From JAFGED01 sp034430835 (GTDB taxonomy: Bacteria > Chloroflexota > Anaerolineae > B4-G1), in NCBI GenBank assembly GCA_034430835.1, contig DAOUDX010000345.1, forward strand, positions 1 through 12,115: 12,115 bases of DNA. The letters are read 5' to 3'. Positions 6,412 through 12,115 of the stretch are shown here, in pieces (positions within the stretch are counted from its first letter, which is position 1; each line of letters starts with the position of its first letter). Both the position numbers and the translations under genes were made by a program. Under the pieces are notes generated by a model, which ran no database searches, had not been told where the DNA came from, and saw only the letters and a list, made by a program, of their open reading frames with translations.

Positions 6412-8418
6412 ATGACAGAAAACACATCCCCCACCGCCCGCCTGCACCTTGGCGCGGCATACTACCCCGAGCACTGGCCGGAGGAGCGCTGGCCCGAGGA
6501 TATCCGCCTGATGCAGGAGGCCGGGTTCACGGTCGTGCGCATGGGCGAGTTCGCCTGGTCGACCTTTGAGCCGGCCGAGGGCGAGTTCCACTTTGACTGG
6601 CTCGACCGCGCCATCGCCATGCTGGCCGAGGCGGGCATCGCCTCCGTGCTCGGCACGCCCACCGCCGCCCCACCCGCCTGGCTGACGCACGCCCATCCCG
6701 ACGCGCTGGCCGTGGACGAGTACGGCCGCCGCGCCCAACACGGCAACCGCTGCCACTATTGCGTCAACTCACCCGAGTTCCACGAGGCTACGCGCCGCAT
6801 CGTCGGCGCACTGGCCGAGCACTTTGGCCCCAATCCCAACGTCATCGGCTGGCAGATTGACAACGAGTTCAACCGCACCTGCTATTGCGACCACTGCCGC
6901 GCGCGTTTCCAGACGTACCTGGCCGAACGATTCGGCTCTCTGGACACGCTCAACGCGCGCTGGACAACCGCCTACTGGAGCCAGACCTATTCGGCGTGGG
7001 AACAGATTCCGATCCCTATCGAAGGCAGACACAATCCAGGGCTCAGGCTGGCCTTCCAGCAGTTCGTCACCGCCAGCTACCGCCAATTCCAGCGGCTGCA
7101 GCTCGACATCCTGCGCCCGCACCTGCAAGCCGGCGTGTGGGTCACGCACAACTTTATGGGTTGGTTCGACGGCTTCGACCACTATGCGATGTGCGAGGAT
7201 CTCGACCTGGCCTCCTGGGATTGGTACGTGGGCACGGGACACCATGACTACCTGAGCGCCGGCGCGGCCCACGACCTTGTGAGGGGCTTCAAGCAGCCGA
7301 GTTTCTGGCTCATGGAGACGCAGCCGGGCAACGCCGACTGGCGCCCGGTCAACAGCGCACTGAACTGGGGCGAGATGCGGGTGATGGCCTGGCACGCGAT
7401 AGGCCACGGGGCGGACGCGGTGCTCTACTGGCAGTGGCGTGCAGCGCTGAACGGGCAGGAGCAGTACCACGGCACACTGATCGACTCATCGGGCCAGCCA
7501 CGGCCACTCTACAAGGAGATCCAGCAACTGGGCCGCGACTTTGAAAACACCGCCCCCATCCTGGCAGGCTCGACTCTGGACCCCGCCCGCGTCGCCATCC
7601 TCAACGACTACAATAGCCGGTGGGCCATCCAGTGGCAGCGCCATCACCAAGACTTTGACTACGTGCAGCACTTGCTCCACTACTATCGTCCCCTGGCCGC
7701 GCGCAACATCCCCGTGGACATCGTCTCCGCCGACGCGCCGCTCGATCAATACTGGCTGGTGATCGCACCAGCCCTGCTGTTCCTGAACGACGAGCGCGCC
7801 GAGCGCCTGAAAAAGTCGGTTGCGCGAGGCAATCGGCTCGTACTTACCCTGCGCTGCGCGATGAAAGACGACTACAACGCCCTACTGCCAACGCGCCAGC
7901 CGGGCCCGCTAGCCGAGATAGCCGGTGTCGAGGTAGAGGAGTATTACGCACTCCAGCACGATATCCCCGTAAAGGGAAACCGGTTCTCTGGCGTTTCACG
8001 GATGTGGGCCGAGCGGCTGAAGGTTCGCGAGGGAGCGTACGCGATCCCCATCGCTCGCTACGGCCCGTCCAACGGCTGGCTCAACGACCAGCTTGCCATC
8101 ACCGGGAATATGCCCGAGAAAGGTTTCGTGTACTACGTCGGCGCGTACCTCGACGACGAAACCCAGCAGGCGTTTATGGATCACGTCGTAAAGGACGCCC
8201 GCGTCAGGCCTGTGATGGAGACGCCCGTGGGAGTCGAGGCATGTCGGCGCGTGAGCGCAGAGGGCGAGGACATCATCATCCTCATCAACCACACAACGGA
8301 GGAGCGGAGCGTCACATTGCCATGGCCCGCACACGAGCACCTGATGGGGTTATCGCTCGAGGGGGAGCTAAGAATGACCCCTTACGGCGTCCTGGTGCTC
8401 ACCAATAAAGCTCCATAA
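6412..8418 (+). CDS. GH42 beta-galactosidase
   Basis: Hydrolyses terminal beta-D-galactosides by a retaining mechanism; 668 residues, the usual size for glycoside hydrolase family 42. The TIM barrel starts near residue 12 (LGAAYYPEHWPEERW). The acid/base is Glu152 in WQIDNEF and the nucleophile is Glu302 in FWLMETQPG. Four cysteines, Cys114 and Cys157/159/162, match the structural zinc site known from the Thermus A4 enzyme. A trimerisation beta-galactosidase domain follows (about 400-600) and then a small C-terminal beta domain ending MTPYGVLVLT. No signal peptide is present, so it should be cytoplasmic and act on imported oligosaccharides. ATG start with AGGAGG 8 nt upstream. No sugar transporter or regulator lies nearby. 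I see no terminator with a T-run after the stop. Physiological substrates of this family can be plant galactan or arabinogalacto-oligosaccharides rather than lactose; some members are alpha-L-arabinopyranosidases. Confidence 0.95.
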   Translation: MTENTSPTARLHLGAAYYPEHWPEERWPEDIRLMQEAGFTVVRMGEFAWSTFEPAEGEFHFDWLDRAIAMLAEAGIASVLGTPTAAPPAWLTHAHPDALAVDEYGRRAQHGNRCHYCVNSPEFHEATRRIVGALAEHFGPNPNVIGWQIDNEFNRTCYCDHCRARFQTYLAERFGSLDTLNARWTTAYWSQTYSAWEQIPIPIEGRHNPGLRLAFQQFVTASYRQFQRLQLDILRPHLQAGVWVTHNFMGWFDGFDHYAMCEDLDLASWDWYVGTGHHDYLSAGAAHDLVRGFKQPSFWLMETQPGNADWRPVNSALNWGEMRVMAWHAIGHGADAVLYWQWRAALNGQEQYHGTLIDSSGQPRPLYKEIQQLGRDFENTAPILAGSTLDPARVAILNDYNSRWAIQWQRHHQDFDYVQHLLHYYRPLAARNIPVDIVSADAPLDQYWLVIAPALLFLNDERAERLKKSVARGNRLVLTLRCAMKDDYNALLPTRQPGPLAEIAGVEVEEYYALQHDIPVKGNRFSGVSRMWAERLKVREGAYAIPIARYGPSNGWLNDQLAITGNMPEKGFVYYVGAYLDDETQQAFMDHVVKDARVRPVMETPVGVEACRRVSAEGEDIIILINHTTEERSVTLPWPAHEHLMGLSLEGELRMTPYGVLVLTNKAP

Positions 8419-8517
8419 GGTGCGCATTTCGTCGTAGAGGGCAACCATGTTGCCAAAGGACAGGGATCCCATCAGTACAACGGGCGTCTCAACCAGATTC
8501 ATCCACATCAATCAAAA
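8419..8517. other. Intergenic stretch with a stem-loop and an unidentified open segment
   Basis: Between the beta-galactosidase stop and the decayed gene. It holds a perfect 6-bp inverted repeat, GGCAAC-CAT-GTTGCC (8440-8454), without a T-run, so it is at best a weak terminator for the beta-galactosidase. On the minus strand the frame of the upstream remnant reopens after TGA-TTT-TGA and reads MWMNLVETPVVLMGS... into the 3' end of the beta-galactosidase gene, with two ATGs at 8508 and 8502. I do not recognise this peptide and see no ribosome-binding site for it. Confidence 0.35.
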
Positions 8518-8730
8518 TCACTCTTTCAAAACACGGCCAAGTTGATCGTCATAGCCCACCCGCACGTCGGCGTAGTTGTCGGTGGGTCCCACCCGCCCAA
8601 ACCAGAAAACGGCCATCTCAGAAGACGGCACGTCGCCTTCAAAGCGCGGCGCGTTCACCCGCCGGGTTGCCTGAGCCTGAGTCAGTGATCTCGACCAGAG
8701 CCCGACCAATAGCGCACAGCAAATCAGCAA
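8518..8730 (-). pseudogene. 5' remnant of a secreted binding-module protein
   Basis: About 70 codons remain. A hydrophobic leader (LLICCALLVGLW, then a Gln-Ala-rich cleavage-like stretch) is followed by a segment with FWFGRVGPTDNYADVRVGYDD. I associate this signature with secreted sugar-binding-like (CBM9/DOMON-like) modules of Anaerolineae-type bacteria, in which the strand normally continues into an LAV(F/Y)-type segment and a long domain. Here the frame ends 11 codons later at TGA, with another TGA two codons on. Another minus-strand frame at that point reads LAVF, as if one base had been gained or lost. There is no ATG or GTG start; the best available is TTG at 8730, with weak ribosome-binding sequence. 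It follows the propeller gene by 36 nt on the same strand. It could be a very short expressed secreted peptide, but decay is more likely. Confidence 0.5.
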
Positions 8731-8766
8731 CTGACCTGCCCTGACAGCGAATTGTCTACCTTACAC

Positions 8767-10731
8767 CTACTCCCTCAACATCATCGGCAAATAGATCGGG
8801 ACGGCGTGAACGATAGCCACTGCCGATTTCCCCCACACGTTACCCAGGCCGTCGTCCAACACCACGGGGTTGACGATGGCTGTAGGATCGGTGAGACCCC
8901 CATCGACAGTTGCGCCATAGGTGATAGTGATAGGCACGCCACCCGTCACAGCCCCTGTCCAGGTGATCACCCCAGCCGCCTCGCCGTAGCCGCCGGATGA
9001 GGCCCACAGGTTGCCCAGATAGACCACGTTGGCAGGTAGGGTGCTGGTGACTTGAACGGACGGCAGGGTCGGGCCGGGGTTCTCCAGCCGGATCGTGTAG
9101 GTCAGCGTGTCGCCGGGATCGGGCGTGGCGGGCCGCACGCTCACCTGCGAGTAGCGCAGCGTCCCTGGCAAGATCGACCCCGTGCGCTGATAGTTTCCCC
9201 GCCCCGTCCCCCACAGCACACGTGCGTTCTCAGTTCCCGGCAGATCGTAGGCCACAAAGCCGGAATGGGCCGTGTTCAGGACTATCTCCAGATCCGCGTC
9301 GGCATCGATGTCCGCCAGCGTGGGCGCGGCCAGCGCACCGTTCCAGGTATCGCCGCTGCTGTAGGCAGCGGGCAAAGAGATCTCGTGCAGCACGTTCCCT
9401 TGGTAGTCCAGAACGTGCAGCTTGCCAGTCTGGTGGAAGCCCTTTCGCACCCAGGAGGCAAAGATGACCTCGGCAGTACCATCGTCGTCCAGATCAGCCA
9501 CAGCGGGCTCGGAGGCAAAACGATAGGGGCCGCCAGCATGGACATCGTAGGGCCAGTTGTGGTGCTCGCTCTTGTCCAGCCAATAGGCGTGGACGCGGCC
9601 GTCGTAGGAGGAGAACAGGATCTCCAGATAACCATCGCCGTCCAGATCGACGGTCACAGGGTTGGACATATTGCTCTCAATGACGTTCCAATCCTCGCTC
9701 AACGGAGCGGCGCTGCCATCGGGCACGGGAATGACCGTCCAGTCGAAACCACCGCCGCTCCAGCGGGAGCGATCGGCGTTGAATATGAAGGGCATCTCGT
9801 AGAGACTGGTGTAGGAATCGGTCCCGCAGTTGTAGACATTGCCCATGGCGACGACTTCCAGCACACCGTCGCCGTTGACGTCCACGATGTTGGCGGGCGT
9901 GTGGGCAAAGTTGGGGCGATGCTCGCTGCCACAGTGCGCGTAGCCACGCAGGTCCACCCAATGATCCACGTGCACGCCCACCCCGCCCCACTTCTTGTCG
10001 CCATAGATCGCGTTGGCCTGAATGTGCGCACCGTCTGCCTCGTAGGCGCAGATGTAGTGCACGTCGGAAGGCACGACGATCTCCCCAATCCCGTCGCCGT
10101 CGATGTCCCCGATGGCGGCGTTGTCGTTGAAAACACCCCAGGCGTGGCCGCTGTCGTCGCTCAATTGCGGCCATCCTGGGCACAGGCTACCGTCGTGCTC
10201 GTAGACCCAGGTATTGGTGCGGCTGCCGACCGCACCGGTGACGACGAGTTCCAGCGTGCCGTCGTCGTCCAGATCGTACACCGAGAGCCCGCGCAGCTCG
10301 CTGGGGGTGGGGCGGCGTGACCAGACAGTGTTGCCCGCATGATCGAAAACGTACAAGTAGCCACCGCCCTGCGCTATGATGACCTCCAGATCGGCATTGT
10401 CGTCGATGTCAGCAACGACAACGCCGGGCCAGATCCGGCCGCCGGGAGTGTCGATAGACCACTGCACAGAGCCATTCTCGCCATTGAGAGCAAAGAGCGT
10501 GTATGCGCCAGCAAGGACCTCCATCGTGCCGTCTCCGTCCAGATCGGCCGCAGCGGGCGAGGAGTACCAGCCCGTCTCGCACCAGGAGGCAGAGCAGCCA
10601 CCGTGTTGCCACTTGAGCACCGGAGGCTGGAGCTCTTCAAGGCGCACAGTGCGGGCAGCGGTTGGCGGGTCGCCGCTACCCAGCACGATGAGGAACAGAA
10701 TGACGAAAGCGGATGCTCCCCTCAATCTCAA
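8767..10731 (-). CDS. Secreted FG-GAP/VCBS-repeat propeller protein with DUF11-like repeat
   Basis: An exported protein of 654 residues. Residues 1-23 form a signal peptide (short Arg-rich start, then AFVILFLIVLG). Eight calcium-loop repeats follow at about 63, 108, 153, 209, 284, 362, 413 and 474, each of the form D-x-D/N-x-D/N-G/A followed by x-x-E. This implies a beta-propeller of seven or eight blades, a fold used for binding ligands or surfaces; no catalytic residues are apparent. Residues about 525-645 form a DUF11-like Ig-type repeat (TPDPGDTLTYTIRLENPG), and the protein ends IYLPMMLRE. The start is a TTG at 10731, chosen because it overlaps the upstream stop as TTGA, has GAGAGAGG 7 nt before it, and starts just before the signal peptide. 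The open frame continues far upstream, but there it only reads the shadow of the previous gene. TTG at 10725 is an alternative. Its role is probably surface display or binding. Confidence 0.85.
   Translation of the reverse strand: MRLRGASAFVILFLIVLGSGDPPTAARTVRLEELQPPVLKWQHGGCSASWCETGWYSSPAAADLDGDGTMEVLAGAYTLFALNGENGSVQWSIDTPGGRIWPGVVVADIDDNADLEVIIAQGGGYLYVFDHAGNTVWSRRPTPSELRGLSVYDLDDDGTLELVVTGAVGSRTNTWVYEHDGSLCPGWPQLSDDSGHAWGVFNDNAAIGDIDGDGIGEIVVPSDVHYICAYEADGAHIQANAIYGDKKWGGVGVHVDHWVDLRGYAHCGSEHRPNFAHTPANIVDVNGDGVLEVVAMGNVYNCGTDSYTSLYEMPFIFNADRSRWSGGGFDWTVIPVPDGSAAPLSEDWNVIESNMSNPVTVDLDGDGYLEILFSSYDGRVHAYWLDKSEHHNWPYDVHAGGPYRFASEPAVADLDDDGTAEVIFASWVRKGFHQTGKLHVLDYQGNVLHEISLPAAYSSGDTWNGALAAPTLADIDADADLEIVLNTAHSGFVAYDLPGTENARVLWGTGRGNYQRTGSILPGTLRYSQVSVRPATPDPGDTLTYTIRLENPGPTLPSVQVTSTLPANVVYLGNLWASSGGYGEAAGVITWTGAVTGGVPITITYGATVDGGLTDPTAIVNPVVLDDGLGNVWGKSAVAIVHAVPIYLPMMLRE
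9292..10545 (-). repeat. Eight Asp-rich FG-GAP-like repeats within the propeller gene
   Basis: DNA encoding the eight D-x-D-x-D-G-type loops. They are spaced by 45-78 codons, most closely at the N-terminal end, and share degenerate DNA words on the plus strand such as GTCCAGATC (four copies at the loops). Loops 2 and 8 have Asp-Asn-Ala-Asp and Asp-Ala-Asp-Ala-Asp instead of the usual Gly. Confidence 0.8.
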
Positions 10732-10739
10732 GGGGGAGC
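10715..10739. promoter_or_regulatory. Hairpin enclosing the overlapping stop and start codons
   Basis: GCTCCCCT (10715-10722), an 8-nt loop, then AGGGGGAGC (10731-10739): a GC-rich stem with one bulged base. On the minus strand the TTGA overlap of stop and start lies at the stem-loop border. Ribosomes finishing the upstream gene would have to melt it, which fits translational coupling. There is no T-run, so it is not an intrinsic terminator. Confidence 0.5.
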
Positions 10740-12011
10740 CTCTCTCAGCGCCAACGGCAGGAAGATCTCGAGCGGGTTGGCGATGATGGTCACGGTGCGC
10801 GTGATGGTCTGATAGCCAGGCACAGCGATGGTGACTATGTTGTCGATAGACCCGGTGCCGGCAACAGTGACGGTGGTAACGTAGGTGATCGTCACAGCGG
10901 GGGTAGGGCTGAGCACGCCGGACCAAGCCAACGTGGGAGCGCCGCCCTCGTTGGGGGTACCCGTACCTCCGACGGCGGTGAGCGTGCCCGAAACGTAAGA
11001 AAGACCCGTGGGCACCACATCGGTCACATAGACGGTGGCCGTGAGTGGCGCCGCGAGATTCTGCACGACGATGGTGTAGGTAATGGCCTGGCCATACGTC
11101 GCCGTGACAGGAGAGGCAACCTTTTGCGATTCGCCAGGCCCGCTCCAGCCCGCCAGCCGGGCCCACAGCCACCAGGCTGCGTAGGCCTTTTGATTACAGT
11201 TCAGGGCTTGGCTGTGTGCACAACCACAACTATACCAATCCGCGTTCTGGGTGTGCATGTTCTGCCAATCAATGGCCCAGTTCCTATCTCCGTTTGTGGG
11301 CAGCGCAGGATCACCGGTCTGCGTGGTCTCCCCGCTATTATTGTAGTCGTAATTGCATCCATCCGTAGCATACCTATCCCCATAGTAATTCCCATCCGGA
11401 TCGTAAAGCTCGATATCGTAGAAATCGTACAGGACCTTGTTGTTCGCCACGCAGTACTCGCGGATCTGCTGGTTGCGTGCGTGCAGATTCCCCCCTTCGC
11501 CCGTTCCATCGGCATGACCGGTCATGTAGACAAACGTCACGCCCGGATACTCTGCCTCCAACTGGGACATCGGCGTCAGATACATGCTCAGCATCGTCGC
11601 CTCGGTCCGGCCCGACGCCTGCCCACACCAGGACCAGATGATGACGTTCATCTCCGAGTGATTCGTCCCCCGCCCCGTCACCGGATCGGGGGTGCCGAGG
11701 TAAGCCCGCGTCTCATCCACCCAGTTGGGATAATAGCCGCAGTCGTGGTCCAGATCGCCCGACCCATAGCCGTCCCCCTCGAAAAGGTGCAGATAGTCTC
11801 CTCCATAGTTCCCGGTGTGGCTGTATTGAAAAATGTCGTCCGGCAGGGATAGGCCCAATCCCCCGCCGTTGGCAAAGCCGACCAAGCCGCTCATACCACT
11901 CGTCAACTGGCTGCCGTGAGAAGTGTGCCCATACCCAATGTGCAGCGTGCGCTTGGCTTCCTCGATCCAGTACTGTGGTATAGCGGGGGTTCCCCCAAAA
12001 AGTTGTACCAC
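10728..12011 (-). CDS. Uncharacterised secreted-type protein (HTSHGSQ domain plus DUF11-like repeat), 5' end uncertain
   Basis: The readable part is 427 residues. Residues about 11-290 form a domain I recognise only as a recurrent uncharacterised one, with IPQYWIEEAKRTLHIGYGHT, SHGSQ (31-35), WSWCGQ (127-131), VYMTGHADG (161-169) and seven cysteines. The alternation of strand-like segments with GHTSHGS resembles an SGNH/GDSL-type hydrolase fold, but I cannot assign catalytic residues with confidence. A DUF11-like repeat (about 297-410) and the tail IFLPLALR (416-423) follow, as in the next gene, whose TTG overlaps this stop codon. The only start-like codon at the 5' end is GTG at 12011; it has no ribosome-binding site and no signal peptide follows, although the C-terminal half is clearly of exported type. 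An in-frame TAA lies 12 nt upstream. Removing one base from the T5-G5-AA-C5 run at 11985-12001 would join it to a frame open to the window edge. So the gene is either frameshifted or continues beyond the window. Confidence 0.7.
   Translation of the reverse strand: MVQLFGGTPAIPQYWIEEAKRTLHIGYGHTSHGSQLTSGMSGLVGFANGGGLGLSLPDDIFQYSHTGNYGGDYLHLFEGDGYGSGDLDHDCGYYPNWVDETRAYLGTPDPVTGRGTNHSEMNVIIWSWCGQASGRTEATMLSMYLTPMSQLEAEYPGVTFVYMTGHADGTGEGGNLHARNQQIREYCVANNKVLYDFYDIELYDPDGNYYGDRYATDGCNYDYNNSGETTQTGDPALPTNGDRNWAIDWQNMHTQNADWYSCGCAHSQALNCNQKAYAAWWLWARLAGWSGPGESQKVASPVTATYGQAITYTIVVQNLAAPLTATVYVTDVVPTGLSYVSGTLTAVGGTGTPNEGGAPTLAWSGVLSPTPAVTITYVTTVTVAGTGSIDNIVTIAVPGYQTITRTVTIIANPLEIFLPLALREAPP
11985..12001 (-). 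other. Homopolymer cluster, probable frameshift site
   Basis: On the minus strand TTTTTGGGGGAACCCCC. It contains a GGGGG-AA-CCCCC palindrome and three runs of five. Upstream of it one frame stays open to the window edge (reading HFQRITINTAPSGTTFW); downstream a different frame carries the conserved domain. One base too many here explains the break, either as a real mutation or as a sequencing error. Confidence 0.5.
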
Positions 12012-12115
12012 TTGGAGCTGTGTTTATTGTGATCCTCTGGAAGTGTTCTGAGAGCACCCTGGCCACCAGTGGTTGGTCAAGCCAGCCCAAGGAAAGGGAG
12101 AAGGGACAAGAAAAC
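12012..12115 (-). other. Likely 5' coding remainder of the HTSHGSQ-domain gene
   Basis: No start codon with a ribosome-binding site and no promoter is visible. On the minus strand one frame is open throughout. A second frame begins with a hydrophobic run (VFLSLLPFLGLA, from the window edge) that resembles a signal-peptide core and then meets TGA at about 12079-12077. This fits a signal-peptide-encoding 5' end broken by one or more frameshifts. Confidence 0.35.

Noticed and set aside
8440..8454. Inverted repeat as intrinsic terminator of the beta-galactosidase gene
   Set aside because: A 6-bp stem without a following T-run is too weak to call a terminator.
9052..10320. Long plus-strand open frame (over 400 codons) antisense to the propeller gene
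   Set aside because: It mirrors the Asp-rich, GC-biased codons of the propeller gene; the translation has no domain pattern and no ribosome-binding site.
10732..11172. N-terminal extension of the propeller protein by 147 residues
   Set aside because: The extension is Arg/His-rich out-of-frame reading of the upstream gene; the signal peptide begins right after the TTG at 10731.
10713..11852. Long plus-strand open frame antisense to the HTSHGSQ-domain gene
   Set aside because: Low-complexity Arg/His/Ile-rich shadow of the real gene.
11985..12001. Palindromic G5-AA-C5 run as transposon end or terminator
   Set aside because: No flanking target duplication, transposase or T-run on the proper side; a frameshift site explains it better.
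1..12115. CRISPR arrays, tRNA or rRNA genes, prophage or defence genes
   Set aside because: No regularly spaced direct repeats, no tRNA cloverleaf or rRNA signatures noticed, and all coding regions are explained by other families.

Overview
The window looks like a piece of a high-GC bacterial chromosome, most likely Chloroflexota (Anaerolineae-like). This is inference. The clues are two secreted-type proteins that both end in a short hydrophobic tail of the form [I-(F/Y)-L-P-x-x-L-R], a C-terminal signature I associate with exported proteins of that phylum; a truncated secreted module with the FWFGRV..NYADVRVGY signature; and an FtsX-like permease whose N-terminus resembles those of Anaerolineae. 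I see no rRNA, tRNA, CRISPR array, complete insertion sequence or phage gene.

Left part (1-5229, all minus strand, read right to left): a PAP2-family lipid phosphatase; a full-length P2A-type Ca2+-transporting ATPase with its own textbook sigma-70 promoter and an intrinsic terminator; a small polytopic LiaI/LiaF-like membrane protein; and the start of an FtsX/MacB-type ABC transporter permease that runs off the left edge. All four are membrane proteins, so this is a cell-envelope and ion-homeostasis neighbourhood.

Middle (5292-8418): an aldo/keto reductase on the minus strand and a GH42 beta-galactosidase on the plus strand are transcribed divergently from a 133-bp intergenic region with a good promoter facing each way. 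The beta-galactosidase has no signal peptide, so it should hydrolyse imported galactosides in the cytoplasm. The reductase may act on sugar-derived carbonyls, but its substrate cannot be read from the sequence.

Right part (8419-12115, minus strand): a gene-poor stretch holds the decayed 5' piece of a secreted binding-module gene. Next come two secreted-type genes in tandem that overlap by 4 nt (TTGA). The downstream one encodes an eight-repeat FG-GAP/VCBS-like propeller and the upstream one an uncharacterised domain with an HTSHGSQ motif. Each carries a DUF11-like repeat and the same type of C-terminal tail. The upstream gene has no convincing start or signal peptide in frame, and a run of T5-G5-AA-C5 close to its apparent 5' end suggests a frameshift there.

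No clearly new defence or mobile system is visible. The most interesting part is the coupled surface-protein pair at the right end.
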